DNA from: Candidatus Hydrogenedentota bacterium
GTDB lineage: Bacteria > Hydrogenedentota > Hydrogenedentia > Hydrogenedentales > JAEUWI01
Direction: 5' to 3'
Assembly (NCBI GenBank): GCA_016182605.1
Contig: JACPGE010000122.1
Coordinates: forward strand, 159,925-223,924
DNA: 64,000 nt
Below the pieces are notes generated by a model. It saw only the letters and a list, made by a program, of their open reading frames with translations. It was not told the DNA's origin and ran no database searches. Each line of letters opens with the position of its first letter. Position 1 is the first letter of the stretch. The position numbers and the translations under genes were made by a program. Shown in pieces: positions 10,160 to 19,918 of the stretch.

Positions 10160-11068
10160 ATGAAACGATTCAAAATCGCTCCCCAATCCGTAGAAGTTTC
10201 CGCTGTGGCCTATGGGGCCTGGCGGCTGGATCAGGATCCCGCAGGCGCCTCCGTGGCGGCTGTGCGGGCAAAGATCGACGCGTGCCTGGAGTCGGGCATC
10301 ACCACCTTCGATCATGCCGCGGTCTATGGCGACTACACCTGCGAGGGGCTCTTCGGGAAGGCGTTGAAAGAGGCTCCGGAACTGCGGGAACAGATGGAGA
10401 TCGTTACGAAGTGCGGGATCATCGTTCCCGGGGCGACGTATCCCGGCGCGTGGATCGAACACTACGACGCGAGCCCGGAGAGTATCGAACAGAGTGTTGA
10501 CCGCTCCCTGCGCGAGCTTCAAACGGAATTTATCGATGTGCTGCTTATACACCGTCCCGACTGGCTCACGAACGCGGAGGAGACGGCTTCGGGCCTGCGG
10601 AAGGTCATCGATTCTGGCAAGGTGGGCAGTGTGGGCGTCTCCAACTATTCGGTGCACCAGTTTGCGTTGCTGCACCATTTCCTGGGCGACGCCCCTGCCA
10701 CCAACCAGGTGGAGATTCATCTGCTGCACATGGACGCGATCTATGATGGCGCCCTCGATCAATGCCAGGCCCTCGGGGTGCATCCCATGGCGTGGTCTCC
10801 CCTGGCCGGGGGACGTCTCTTCAGCAGTGACGCGGAGGATGCGGTGCGCACCCGTGAGGCGCTGGCACGCTTGGGCGCGGAATACGACGCCACGCCCGAT
10901 CAAATGGCCCTGGCGTGGGTGGCGGCCCTGCCTTGCCAGCCCCAACTTGTCATCGGCACAAACCAGATTGAACGCATCCGCGCGGCCGCTGAGAGCCATA
11001 AGATAAAACTCGATCGGCAGCACTGGTATGCCCTCTGGGCTGCGGCCCAGGGACAGAACGTGCCGTGA
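10160..11068 (+). CDS. aldo/keto reductase
   Basis: A 302-residue NADPH-dependent oxidoreductase of the aldo/keto reductase superfamily, closest in look to the YdhF type. The catalytic set is visible: Asp and Tyr in FDHAAVYGDY (about residues 52-60), Lys in IVTKCGI, and His in DVLLIHRPD. The NADPH-binding end has GVSNYS and VIGTNQIERI. The ATG is preceded by GCGAGG. The next gene, a Gfo/Idh/MocA oxidoreductase, starts 20 bp downstream in the same direction, so the pair probably acts on a sugar or polyol. The substrate cannot be read from the sequence. Confidence 0.9.
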   Translation: MKRFKIAPQSVEVSAVAYGAWRLDQDPAGASVAAVRAKIDACLESGITTFDHAAVYGDYTCEGLFGKALKEAPELREQMEIVTKCGIIVPGATYPGAWIEHYDASPESIEQSVDRSLRELQTEFIDVLLIHRPDWLTNAEETASGLRKVIDSGKVGSVGVSNYSVHQFALLHHFLGDAPATNQVEIHLLHMDAIYDGALDQCQALGVHPMAWSPLAGGRLFSSDAEDAVRTREALARLGAEYDATPDQMALAWVAALPCQPQLVIGTNQIERIRAAAESHKIKLDRQHWYALWAAAQGQNVP

Positions 11069-11087
11069 GGCACTTGGAGCGGCTCGC

Positions 11088-12446
11088 ATGGGCACGAACA
11101 AACTGACAAGGCGGCGCTTCCTCGGTGCGGCCGCGGGGCTGCCTTTCATCCTGCCTGCGCGCGCGTGGGGTCAAACGGTCCCTCCGCCCAGTGAGCGCAT
11201 TCACGTGGGCCTGATCGGCATCGGCGGACGAGGCCTCGGTAATCTGGATCGCTTCCTCCGGCAGGACGATGTGCAGGTTGTGGCCATTGCCGATGTGGAT
11301 CGGCTGCATTACCGGGATCGCCCGTGGGAACAGGGCACGCGTTACGGCCGGGAGGCGGCGAAGGAAGCCGTGGAGCGCCGCTACAGCGAGGCCATGGCGT
11401 CCGGCACCTATAAGGGGCTCAAGGTCCACTCCGATTACCGCGAGGCCTGTGCGGATCCGGAGATAGACGCAGTCGTTATTTCCACGCCGGATCACTGGCA
11501 TGCGCTCTGCACCCTGGAAGCGCTGCGCCATGGAAAGGACGTCTTCTGCGAAAAGCCCGTCACCCATCTCTTTGCGGAGGGGCAGGCCATCTACCGCGAG
11601 GCGGCACGGCGTGGCGCGATCTTCCAGGTGGGATCGCAGCAACGATCCGACAAACGCTTCCGGCACGCAGCGAACATTGTGCGGAACGGTCTACTGGGCA
11701 AGATCATGCGCGTTGAAGTGGGCCTGCCCGCAGGCTTTCCCGCAGCCCAAGGGGACAGCACCATTACCGAGCCGCCGGAGCATGTGGACTACGACTTCTG
11801 GTGCGGCCCCGGGGAGAAGCTGCCTTTCATGGCGGCGCGTTTTCACCGGTGGTGGCGGGGCCACCGCGCCTATGGCGGCGGCAACATCATGGATTGGATT
11901 GGGCACCACAACGACATTGCCCATTGGGCCCTCGACCTGGATCGGAGTGGTCCCACGCGTGTGGAGGCAAAGGGCTGGACCTTTCCTGAGGGGGCTGTTT
12001 ACAACACGCCCATCGACTACGAAATCCTGTGCGAATATCCCGGCGGGCTGTCGTGGAGCCTGTCCAGCAAGAACCCACTGGGCACGAAGATCATTGGAGA
12101 AGACGGCTGGGTCTACGTAAGCCGCAGCTTGACGGACAGCATCGAGTTGGAAGCCTCCGACCCGCGCTGGGTGGACGAGAGTTTCGATCCCGGACCGGTG
12201 AAGGTCTATGTGTCCAACGACCATACCCGCAATTTCATTGACGGCTGCAAGACGCGCACGGCCTGCATCTGCCCGGCGGAAACGGGCCACCGTTCGATTA
12301 CGCCGGGACATTTGGGCTTTGTTTCGCAGGCCCTGGGGCGCCCCCTCCGATGGGATCCGTCGGCGGAAACCGTAACGGGCGATGCGGAGGCGCAATCGCT
12401 GTTGATGCTGGTGGACTATCGCGCACCGTGGGGGTGGAGTCCCTGA
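11088..12446 (+). CDS. Gfo/Idh/MocA family oxidoreductase with Tat signal
   Basis: A 452-residue NAD(P)-dependent sugar or inositol dehydrogenase-like protein. The start chosen is the ATG at 11088, because it opens a clear twin-arginine leader (TRRRFLGAAAG, residues 6-16). The frame is open further upstream but overlaps the preceding gene. The mature N-terminus has the Rossmann motif GLIGIGGRGLGN, and CEKPV, the conserved active-site Lys segment, lies near residue 155. Export by Tat with bound cofactor is typical of the large paralogous set of these proteins in Planctomycetota and relatives. It follows the aldo/keto reductase by 20 bp with a TTGGAG ribosome site. Substrate is unknown. Confidence 0.88.
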   Translation: MGTNKLTRRRFLGAAAGLPFILPARAWGQTVPPPSERIHVGLIGIGGRGLGNLDRFLRQDDVQVVAIADVDRLHYRDRPWEQGTRYGREAAKEAVERRYSEAMASGTYKGLKVHSDYREACADPEIDAVVISTPDHWHALCTLEALRHGKDVFCEKPVTHLFAEGQAIYREAARRGAIFQVGSQQRSDKRFRHAANIVRNGLLGKIMRVEVGLPAGFPAAQGDSTITEPPEHVDYDFWCGPGEKLPFMAARFHRWWRGHRAYGGGNIMDWIGHHNDIAHWALDLDRSGPTRVEAKGWTFPEGAVYNTPIDYEILCEYPGGLSWSLSSKNPLGTKIIGEDGWVYVSRSLTDSIELEASDPRWVDESFDPGPVKVYVSNDHTRNFIDGCKTRTACICPAETGHRSITPGHLGFVSQALGRPLRWDPSAETVTGDAEAQSLLMLVDYRAPWGWSP

Positions 12447-12517
12447 ATCAATTGCTCGATGTCGAACAGTTTCGACAAATCGCAATTCGTTAGGGATTCT
12501 GAACGATAACTTAACTA

Positions 12518-12546
12518 TTGACAAATTGTGGGAAATTTTGTATTTT
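12518..12546 (+). promoter_or_regulatory. sigma-70-type promoter for the TcmP island
   Basis: TTGACA (12518-12523), a 17-bp spacer, and TATTTT (12541-12546). The -35 is a perfect consensus match. It lies 67 bp before the tcmP ATG in an AT-rich leader of about 165 bp. A small stem-loop (GTCGAA / TTCGAC, 12460-12475) sits between it and the end of the upstream gene. Confidence 0.55.
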
Positions 12547-12612
12547 TCGAATATTGGACAAGTAAGTTGCTTTGTGATAAGATTTATTCTGAACATTATT
12601 TCAGGTGTAGCT

Positions 12613-13725
12613 ATGGCAACTCCCAAGAAAACGCTCTGGCCTATAGAACCTCATACTTTAGCCAAGCATGCCATACTTGAGGGCTACCTTCAGGCTTGGT
12701 TTGCCATTCTGGGCCAGAAAAGAACCGACATGCTCTATGTCGACGGATTTTGTGGACCGGGCCGTTACCAAGGCGGAGAGCCTGGTTCTCCGATAGTTGC
12801 CCTGGAAGCGGCAAAAAACAACTTAAACAATATCGGCAATAGTAAAGTGCATTTCTGGTTCATTGACGAGAGCCCAGATCGAATTGCGCATCTTAAAGAA
12901 GAATTGTATTCGGCGACAATACCTTCCAATTTTGTGATCGAGGTTCACGCAGGAGAGTTTGAGTCCGTCTTTAGCAAAAAACTCCAAGAGTTGGAGCGGA
13001 GGGCCATTCCGTCATTTGTATTCATCGATCCGTTTGGATTCAAGGGGTTTCCTTACACAATGGTATCACGAATACTTGCCGTCCAGAGCGCTGAAGTTTT
13101 CATAAACCTAATGATTGATGCAATCAACAGATTCATCGAGCACCCGACACCTTCAATTCGCGATCAGATCAGGACCACCATCGGACTCGAAAATCTTGCT
13201 GACATAGAGGCTTGCCCAGGCTCGAGATTCGACTCCTTACGTCTGCACTACCAGGAACAACTGAAAAGCAAGGCCAAATTTGTACGCTACTTCGAAATGC
13301 GAGACGTCGACGACAGGTCGATCTACGATTTGTTCTTTGCGAGTAATAGTCGTCTGGGTCATGTTAAGATGAAAGAGTCCATGTGGAACGTTGATCGAGA
13401 AGGAAGGTTCCGGTTTTCCGACGCTGAGGATCCGAGTCAGATTTTCTTATTTGACAACGAGGATTCTTGGCGGCCAATACTTGAGAAGGAGATAATCCGC
13501 ACATTCTCCTCTTTTTCTTCTACCGTAGTTAGAGACATCCGTTGTCATATCGAAAATCATACTGCATTCTTGGCCACCCACATGAGACAAGCCTTGAAAT
13601 CGCTTGAATCAATTGGCGAAATCCGTGTAGAAGAACTTAATGAGGATCAAAGCAAGCGCCGTGCTGGCGCCTTCAATGACCCTGTAGTGATTTCCTTCAA
13701 GAATGTACAAAGGAATCTCCTCTAG
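12613..13725 (+). CDS. tcmP: three-Cys-motif partner protein TcmP
   Basis: A 370-residue protein recognised as TcmP, which regularly occurs beside a protein with a CX6CX2C motif; exactly such a gene follows 2 bp downstream. Residues 44-60 ([17 protein letters not shown]) look like the glycine-rich motif I of a Rossmann-fold methyltransferase. [12 protein letters not shown] near residue 137 looks like its motif IV. AdoMet binding is my inference, not established here. The ATG at 12613 is chosen for the AGGTG just upstream and the match to the usual MATPKK-type start; the frame extends to 12526. Base composition is clearly more AT-rich than the flanking genes, which suggests transfer. The biological role of the family is unknown to me. 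Confidence 0.85.
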   Translation: MATPKKTLWPIEPHTLAKHAILEGYLQAWFAILGQKRTDMLYVDGFCGPGRYQGGEPGSPIVALEAAKNNLNNIGNSKVHFWFIDESPDRIAHLKEELYSATIPSNFVIEVHAGEFESVFSKKLQELERRAIPSFVFIDPFGFKGFPYTMVSRILAVQSAEVFINLMIDAINRFIEHPTPSIRDQIRTTIGLENLADIEACPGSRFDSLRLHYQEQLKSKAKFVRYFEMRDVDDRSIYDLFFASNSRLGHVKMKESMWNVDREGRFRFSDAEDPSQIFLFDNEDSWRPILEKEIIRTFSSFSSTVVRDIRCHIENHTAFLATHMRQALKSLESIGEIRVEELNEDQSKRRAGAFNDPVVISFKNVQRNLL

Positions 13726-13727
13726 AC

Positions 13728-14441
13728 ATGGCCACGCAATCTTCAATAGAGTGGACGGAATCAACCTGGAATCCACTCACTGGATGCACAAAAATCAGCC
13801 CCGGCTGCAAACACTGTTATGCTGAGCGCATGGCGAAGCGGCTGCAAGCCATGGGCTCTCCCAACTATCGCAACGGTTTTAAGCTCACTATGCATGAACA
13901 TGCACTGTCTCTACCGCTTAGCTGGAAGAAACCTCAAACGATATTTGTCAACAGCATGAGCGATCTTTTCCATAAGGAGGTTCCCACCGAGTTCATACTG
14001 CGTGTGTTTGATGTTATGAACGAGGCAAGCTGGCACCGCTATCAACTCTTGACGAAGCGCCCCAGCCGTGTTACCGCGCTTGAGGGAAAATTGAAATGGG
14101 CGCCACATATTTGGATGGGGACGAGTGTTGAGAGCGAATCTTATACTTGGCGAATAGCCGAATTGCGAAAGTGCAGTGCCAACGTCAAGTTTCTTTCGCT
14201 TGAACCTCTCGTCGGCCCCTTGCTTACGCTCCCTCTCAATGACATTGACTGGGTAATCGTGGGCGGAGAATCCGGACCCAATGCACGTCCAATGAATCCT
14301 GAATGGGTCTTGGACATTCGAGACTCGTGTGTTGCGTCCAACGTACCCTTCTTTTTCAAACAGTGGGGCGGCACGAATAAGAAGAAAACCGGCCGCGTGT
14401 TGGAAGGGCGCACGTGGGACGAAATGCCAAAGGCCATTTAG
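13728..14441 (+). CDS. phage Gp37/Gp68-like three-Cys-motif protein (DUF5131)
   Basis: A 237-residue protein with C20, C27 and C30 arranged as CX6CX2C ([11 protein letters not shown]) behind the conserved [13 protein letters not shown] start. The C-terminal [15 protein letters not shown] and FFFKQWGG segments complete the family signature of the phage Gp37/Gp68 (DUF5131) group. The three cysteines suggest an Fe-S cluster like that of radical-SAM enzymes, but the spacing is not the standard CX3CX2C, so the chemistry is open. It begins 2 bp after the tcmP stop codon and shares its AT-rich composition, so the two are one unit. Proteins of this family occur in phages and mobile islands. Confidence 0.85.
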   Translation: MATQSSIEWTESTWNPLTGCTKISPGCKHCYAERMAKRLQAMGSPNYRNGFKLTMHEHALSLPLSWKKPQTIFVNSMSDLFHKEVPTEFILRVFDVMNEASWHRYQLLTKRPSRVTALEGKLKWAPHIWMGTSVESESYTWRIAELRKCSANVKFLSLEPLVGPLLTLPLNDIDWVIVGGESGPNARPMNPEWVLDIRDSCVASNVPFFFKQWGGTNKKKTGRVLEGRTWDEMPKAI

Positions 14442-14536
14442 TCTGAAGTTGCCGACACGGCGGATCCGGGCATTGGCCAAGTAACGTTCGTGCACGATAT
14501 TCCTGGAGCCCCGCCTGGACCGAAACCTTTTCCCCC

Positions 14537-17515
14537 TTACTCCGCCGGGGGCGGCGAGTCGGCCTGGATGAAGGCGAAGAGATCGCGCAGGTCCTGATCG
14601 GCCATGCTGTTCAGTAGATTCTCCGGCATGACGGAGAGGGTCATGGGCGTCTTGCCGATCACCTTTTCCGTGGGGAGGGTCATTTCGTTGCCGGCGGAAT
14701 CGACGAGGGTCGTCTCTGCGCCGGTCTCGCGCAACAGGAATCCGGTGATGGTGCGATCTTCCGCGCCGAGTCCGTCGTCTTCGCCCTGGATCGTGAAGAC
14801 GGTGCCGGTGTATTCGGGCAGCACAGACTTTCCCGGATCGATGATATTGGTCACGAGGGCCCACAGGTCGACCCGGTTGAGGCCCGTGATATCGGGTCCG
14901 ACTTTCCGTCCCACGCCGAGATGGACGTGACACTTGCCGCAGGTCTGCTCGTAGATGGCCACGCCCGGGCGGGCATTGCCGGGGCCGTTCTTGATCGTCG
15001 CCCAGATGGCGTTTACCTGCGCGAGTTTTTCGGCGGGGCTGGTGCGTATGGCGCCCCAGTGCTTCTGCACGAGCGCGTCAATGGCGGGATCGTTGAGGGT
15101 AGCGAGGCTGGCGAGGAGATCGCGATCCACATCGGCGGCCGGCACCGCGCCGGAGTCAACCGCCTGCAGGAGGCCCGTGGCCCACGCCTTGCGTGCCACC
15201 AGGGCGCCTGCAATGCGCGCCTTCAATTCGCCGCCATTGGGCAGCGCCGCGAGCAGGGCCGCGCCGATGGCCGGATCGCTGAACTGCTGCAGGGCGCCCA
15301 GCGCCTCCGCACGCAGGGCTCCGCCGTTCGGGTCCCTAAAGAGGGCGAGCAATGCGTCTTTCGCGGGGGCGTGGGTCTCCTCGCCGAGCAGTTTGATGAG
15401 GGGCAGGCGCTGCTCCACGGGCAGGGCCGCGTCCACCACCATAGCGGTGGCCCGGTCGAAGACGCCGGTATTGCCGAGGCGCGCCGCGATGATGAGCAGT
15501 TGCGTGTTGCCGGGGTCCTCCTCCAAGAGTGCCGCGAGCCGATCCTTCAGGGAAGCCGGAATGGAGGGAACGCTGCCGCGGCCCAGGCCTTCGGCAATGC
15601 CGCCGAGAAAGGCCTGGCGTTGGTCGGGCGCCTTAAGCATGCCGAGAAGGGTGGCGCAGGCTTCAAAATCTTCCACACGCCGATCCTGCACGAAGCGCCG
15701 GCCCAGGCGGGGCGCCAAGGTGGTATCGAAGATCGTGCTGTTGGCTTGCCGGGCCCCGTCTACCCAGGCGAGCACCGCGACGCGATCGGTCCGGATATGC
15801 TGTTCGAGGGCCCACCATAGCAGGAGCGGGACATGCGGGTCCCCGGTGTCTTTGCCGGAACGCAGCATGGCGAGCATGATGGGCAGGGCCTCCGCCGGGG
15901 CGAGCCGTTTGCACGTGCTTGCCAACTGACTGCGAACCTGCACGTCCGTTTCGTTGGCGGCCAGGGCGGCCAGTTGGGCTTCGAGGGATTCGTTGATGGT
16001 GTGGTCGTTGCCCAGGAGGCGGATGGCCCAACTGCGCAAGAGGGGTTGGGGATGGTCCAGGGCCTTCGCTGCAACATCGAGCGAGAAACCGCCGGAGGCG
16101 TTTAAGGCCCACAGCGCTTCCAGGGCGCGCTGATCGGTGTGCGACTCCACCAGGGACGCCAGTGCTGGAATGGCTGAGGCGTCTTTCCGATCATAGAGCA
16201 CGCGGAGCGCGGTCTGCCGGTACCACTTGTTGGGATCTTCCAACATCTCGATCAGTTTTTCCGTTGAGGCGGTACCGAGATCGAAGGGCGCAAAGGGCGT
16301 GTTCTTGCCATAGGTGACGCGATAGATGCGCCCGGTCTCGCGCTGGATGCGATCATTCTCTGCGGAGACGCTCCAGGTGATGTTGCTGTCGTGCCAATCC
16401 GCGACGTAGAGCGCGCCATCGGGTCCCTGCGTCATGTAAACGGGCTGAAAGTGGGGATCTTCCGTGTGCAGCAATTGAAAGCGCTCGTGTGCCGCATAGG
16501 TGGAGCCCTGCGGCACGATCTCCGCGGCGCTTACTCCATGGACCAGTGCGCGCGCGGTGAAGAGGTAGTTCTGGTATTCCGGGGGGAAGTTCGGCGCCTG
16601 GTAGGAGACCATGCCCTGGGAGAGTTTCACCTTGGAGCTGTGATCCTCCATGTTCTCAAACCAGCCGTAGGCGTAGGGGTTGGTAAGTTCCCCGTGCTTC
16701 GCCCAGCCTTTCCAATAGTAGCCGCCCTGCACCTGGTGAAAACCGATCACGCCGCCATTGCCGCCGGTGAACATGCGGCCTGCCGCGTCTTGTGCAATGC
16801 CGAAGTTGTTGTGGCCGCCCTCCGCAAACAATTCGAAGCGCCGGTCGGCGGTGTTGTATCGCCACAGGTTTTGCCCTTTGAAATGCAGCCCCTCGTCCCC
16901 CATTCCCGGCCGCGAGATGGTGGCGGTCGTGGTGGAGCCCTGGTAGCCGTAGAGCCAGCCATCGGCCCCCCAGCAGAGGCCGTTCGCCACGGCGTGCAGA
17001 TCTTCCAGGCCGAAACCGGCAAGATGTACCACGGGTTCGCCATCGGGCACGTCGTCCCGGTTCGCATCGGCATAGAAGAGCAGGTAGGGCGGATTCAGCA
17101 CCCACACACCGCCGCGGCCCACGAGCGCGCCCGTGGTCACGCTGAGTCCGGTGACGAAATCCTTCGTGCTTTCGAAGGCGCCATCGCCGTCAGTGTCTTC
17201 GAGTATGGTGACTTTGTCCTGACCCGGGTAATGATTGGGGGGCGCGGGAGGCGGAAAGTTTTCGTATTGAATGCGCCAGTACTCGTCATGGCCAGTGACT
17301 TTCAGTCCGGCGGGAAAGGGAAACTGGAGGTACTGCACGACCCAGAGGCGTCCGCGTTCGTCGAAATTGAGGTAGACCGGCTGGCGTATGACGGGTTCTT
17401 TTGCCACGGCCTCAATCTCGAAACCGGGCGCCATCTGGAATGGGGGATCCTGTGCGACGGCGGCGGCGGATGCCAGTGCGAGGAGCTGCGTGGTAGCGAT
17501 CAAAAAGCGAAGCAC
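14537..17515 (-). CDS. PVC-type membrane-bound dehydrogenase with HEAT repeats and cytochrome c domain
   Basis: A 992-residue exported protein. The GTG at 17515 is chosen because it has a GGGAGA ribosome site and opens a signal peptide ending in ASAAAVAQ; the frame runs upstream to 17596. A propeller domain similar to soluble quinoprotein dehydrogenases covers about residues 25-420. HEAT-like alpha repeats cover about 430-840. The C-terminal domain carries a CGKCH haem-binding motif near residue 858 and continues with the VGPDITGLNR and IIDPGKSVLPEY segments typical of the putative haem-binding domain of Planctomycetota, Verrucomicrobiota and related phyla. It probably oxidises a sugar or alcohol in the periplasm and passes electrons to its haem. 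The substrate is unknown. Confidence 0.88.
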   Translation of the reverse strand: MLRFLIATTQLLALASAAAVAQDPPFQMAPGFEIEAVAKEPVIRQPVYLNFDERGRLWVVQYLQFPFPAGLKVTGHDEYWRIQYENFPPPAPPNHYPGQDKVTILEDTDGDGAFESTKDFVTGLSVTTGALVGRGGVWVLNPPYLLFYADANRDDVPDGEPVVHLAGFGLEDLHAVANGLCWGADGWLYGYQGSTTTATISRPGMGDEGLHFKGQNLWRYNTADRRFELFAEGGHNNFGIAQDAAGRMFTGGNGGVIGFHQVQGGYYWKGWAKHGELTNPYAYGWFENMEDHSSKVKLSQGMVSYQAPNFPPEYQNYLFTARALVHGVSAAEIVPQGSTYAAHERFQLLHTEDPHFQPVYMTQGPDGALYVADWHDSNITWSVSAENDRIQRETGRIYRVTYGKNTPFAPFDLGTASTEKLIEMLEDPNKWYRQTALRVLYDRKDASAIPALASLVESHTDQRALEALWALNASGGFSLDVAAKALDHPQPLLRSWAIRLLGNDHTINESLEAQLAALAANETDVQVRSQLASTCKRLAPAEALPIMLAMLRSGKDTGDPHVPLLLWWALEQHIRTDRVAVLAWVDGARQANSTIFDTTLAPRLGRRFVQDRRVEDFEACATLLGMLKAPDQRQAFLGGIAEGLGRGSVPSIPASLKDRLAALLEEDPGNTQLLIIAARLGNTGVFDRATAMVVDAALPVEQRLPLIKLLGEETHAPAKDALLALFRDPNGGALRAEALGALQQFSDPAIGAALLAALPNGGELKARIAGALVARKAWATGLLQAVDSGAVPAADVDRDLLASLATLNDPAIDALVQKHWGAIRTSPAEKLAQVNAIWATIKNGPGNARPGVAIYEQTCGKCHVHLGVGRKVGPDITGLNRVDLWALVTNIIDPGKSVLPEYTGTVFTIQGEDDGLGAEDRTITGFLLRETGAETTLVDSAGNEMTLPTEKVIGKTPMTLSVMPENLLNSMADQDLRDLFAFIQADSPPPAE

Positions 17516-17696
17516 GTTCTGGATCTCCCTGTGGCCGCGCACACCGCCATGGGGCACGTGGAGGGCCATTTTACACGGCGGGGCCCGGGGCGCCAAATCG
17601 GGGCTGTGGTGTGGAAAAAAGGGACGGCAAGGACAACAAGGACGGCAGGGAGAAGAGCGATGTTAAGGAAGTGCAAAGGCGGCGGGGCCGTTTGCC

Positions 17697-19151
17697 TTAC
17701 TCGCTCTGCGCGGATTCCTTTTTTCCGGCGAACTTCAGTTCCGGGTACTGCGCCGAGGGCCGGTCGAGCAGCCCCTGTTGCGCGCCGCGGAGGTGCCGAT
17801 CAAAAAAGGCCAGTGTATAGGTGCACAGCAGGTCGCTGGCGTGCGGGCCGTCGATGGGTCCTTTGAGATTCAGGCGGTACGCAAGTGGCGACAGCAGGGC
17901 CATGAGGGTGAAGTCGTTGTGGTTGGAGCCCTCCAGCCACGTTTCATAGACGGGCGCGGTGCTCTGGGCGAGGATGGGCGCCAGTATGGCGTTGTTTGCG
18001 CCCTCGCGCGTGTGCCACTGCTCGCTGAGGATGGACATGTAGGGAATGGCGAGGGGTTTGCCGCGCACGTCTTGCGACACGGGCTCCACCCAGGAATCGT
18101 AGGCCAGCGCGGCCTTCACGCGCGGATCGCGGACGGCCACTTCCGTTATCGCGCCGCCGCCCGTTGAATGCCCGAACACGCCGATCTGTTTCAGGTTGAG
18201 CCGCCCCTTCAAGATGGACGCGCGCTTGCCCTCGTTCATGGCTTCCAGTTCGCCGATGATGTGCATCACGTCGCCCGCGAAGGAGTCCACCAGCTTTTCG
18301 ATTGCCGCTTGACGCCCCGCTGCGCCCGCCTCTTCCAGGGTGGGCAAGGCGCCCGGGTTGTAAGGATATACTGTGCCATCGGGGAAGCGGGTGGCGATGG
18401 CGCCGTAGGTGTGATCGGGCGCCACGACCACATAGCCATTGCTCACCAGGCGCTCGATCTGATCCTGCGCCACCTGGCGGAATCCGGTCCAGCCGTGCGA
18501 ATAGATGAGGATGGGGAACTTGGTTTCTCCCAATTCGATGGGGGCATTTTCGACGGTGTTGGAATCGATCAGGGCGGTGTGGTTGAGGAAGAAACCGGGA
18601 AAACCGAGGTTCTTCGCGAGCACCGGGGCGCATTGCGCGGCATCGCCCCACCAGCGCGCGGTCTTCATACCCGGGGCGAGTTTCGCGGGATACCACACCT
18701 GAACCATATATTGCCGGGGCGCTTCGGCATCGGGGCCGTAGTATTCTTTCCGCAGTGGATCCGTGAACTCTTCCGTGAAGGTGCCGATGGCGTGTGCGCC
18801 TCCGGGTTCTGGCAGCTTGGGCACGGGCAACCCCCAGGCGAGGCCTGCGGTGAGGGCGGTACAGAGCAGGGCCGACGCATAGCCCAGGAGCCGCGCCGCA
18901 CGTGCGCCGCCGGTGGATGCGGCATGGTTGACGGTGCGCAGGCCCAGCAGGAGCAGTATCGGGGCCAGGAAATAGGCGGGAACCATTTGCCAGCGGCTGC
19001 CCTCCAGAAAGAGATGGACGAGGAGCAGCAGGCAGGCCAGTGCCGGGAGTTGAAAACGGCGGGCGCTTGCGGGGCGGCTGCGCCATTGATCGAAGCAATC
19101 GCCGATCGCGATTGCGAGTGCGATCAGGAGCAGGATTTCGAATACGCGCAT
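17697..19151 (-). CDS. membrane-anchored alpha/beta hydrolase (PAF-acetylhydrolase/chlorophyllase-like)
   Basis: A 484-residue protein with about four N-terminal membrane segments (first at residues 1-20, MRVFEILLLIALAIAI) followed by an esterase domain. The nucleophile elbow GHSTGGG lies near residue 329, preceded by the YSHGWTGFR oxyanion segment. The later SNHNDFT segment supplies the probable catalytic His. The overall pattern is that of platelet-activating-factor acetylhydrolase or chlorophyllase-like lipases. The start at 19151 has a GGGAGAGTGACC ribosome site; an upstream in-frame ATG at 19217 lacks one. It is a stand-alone gene, and its ester substrate is not known. Confidence 0.8.
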   Translation of the reverse strand: MRVFEILLLIALAIAIGDCFDQWRSRPASARRFQLPALACLLLLVHLFLEGSRWQMVPAYFLAPILLLLGLRTVNHAASTGGARAARLLGYASALLCTALTAGLAWGLPVPKLPEPGGAHAIGTFTEEFTDPLRKEYYGPDAEAPRQYMVQVWYPAKLAPGMKTARWWGDAAQCAPVLAKNLGFPGFFLNHTALIDSNTVENAPIELGETKFPILIYSHGWTGFRQVAQDQIERLVSNGYVVVAPDHTYGAIATRFPDGTVYPYNPGALPTLEEAGAAGRQAAIEKLVDSFAGDVMHIIGELEAMNEGKRASILKGRLNLKQIGVFGHSTGGGAITEVAVRDPRVKAALAYDSWVEPVSQDVRGKPLAIPYMSILSEQWHTREGANNAILAPILAQSTAPVYETWLEGSNHNDFTLMALLSPLAYRLNLKGPIDGPHASDLLCTYTLAFFDRHLRGAQQGLLDRPSAQYPELKFAGKKESAQSE

Positions 19152-19276
19152 GGTCACTCTCCCGGAGACGGATCTTTTGTATGCCGACTCGGCTTGCTGG
19201 GGAGAGCAAAATGCCACATTGGACCGCGGGAATCAAGAATGTTCCGTGCGGCTGCCCCGAAGCTACGCAGCATAGA

Positions 19277-19918
19277 CTATTCGCTCACTGGGGAGACGTC
19301 TGTGGCGTCTGGGGTCGATTCCCCCGGGATCTTGCGGGCTTTGCTCTGTGCGATCAGGGCATTCACCACGGCGATGCGCAAGCGGGAGCCGGCGCGCCGT
19401 CCACTGTGGGCCTCGAGTACCAGGACATCCAGTCTGGTTTTGAAGCGCTTTGGCACATAGCACACCCATACGGGATACCAGAAAAGCCGGAACTCTTCCA
19501 CCTCTTTGACGATAGGTTTGAAGAGACGGCGTTCACGCAGCGTGTAGTGCAGCAGCCCTTTGCGCCCCAGGGCCGCGGCTTCGTCTTCGCCGATCACGGG
19601 CTCAATGGTTTCTTCTTCAACGTCGAGCGGGATGATGTAGCGCGTGTCTTCGAGAATTTGGACATGACCGCCGCACCCGTCGACGGAGGCCCAGACAAAA
19701 CTCGGTTTACCGCGGAGTTCGGAGGCGAAACGAATGGCGTATGCGGGCATCCACAAGAGTTCGGCACAGGGTGGGGTGCGCTTCCCGGTGTGCGTGGGTT
19801 CAATGATCTGTATTTTCCACCGGAGCAGACCGTACAGATTGAAGATTCGCGGGCGGTTGAAGATGGCCACCGCATCCGCGCCGGAGAATCTCAACGGCAA
19901 ACCGGAAATGGAATTCAC
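19277..19918 (-). CDS. hypothetical protein, last gene of the symporter operon
   Basis: A 213-residue protein that I do not recognise. It has no obvious signal peptide. It contains a run of aromatic residues (FRLFWYPVWVCYVP, near residue 145) that could lie against the membrane or in a hydrophobic core, and a charged C-terminus. Its ATG overlaps the stop of the small membrane protein upstream by four bases, so it is almost certainly translated with the symporter operon. A role linked to transport or to substrate handling is only an inference from position. Confidence 0.6.
   Translation of the reverse strand: MNSISGLPLRFSGADAVAIFNRPRIFNLYGLLRWKIQIIEPTHTGKRTPPCAELLWMPAYAIRFASELRGKPSFVWASVDGCGGHVQILEDTRYIIPLDVEEETIEPVIGEDEAAALGRKGLLHYTLRERRLFKPIVKEVEEFRLFWYPVWVCYVPKRFKTRLDVLVLEAHSGRRAGSRLRIAVVNALIAQSKARKIPGESTPDATDVSPVSE

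Noticed and set aside
12447..14536. Prophage or integrative element around the TcmP island
   Set aside because: No integrase, att-like repeats or tRNA gene flank the two genes; only composition suggests transfer.
13911..14933. 340-codon minus-strand frame across the DUF5131 gene and the dehydrogenase end
   Set aside because: Spans two supported genes in the wrong frame or strand and has Arg/His-rich shadow composition.
16391..17866. 491-codon plus-strand frame opposite the PVC dehydrogenase gene
   Set aside because: Antisense shadow of a well-supported gene with no recognisable motif or ribosome site.
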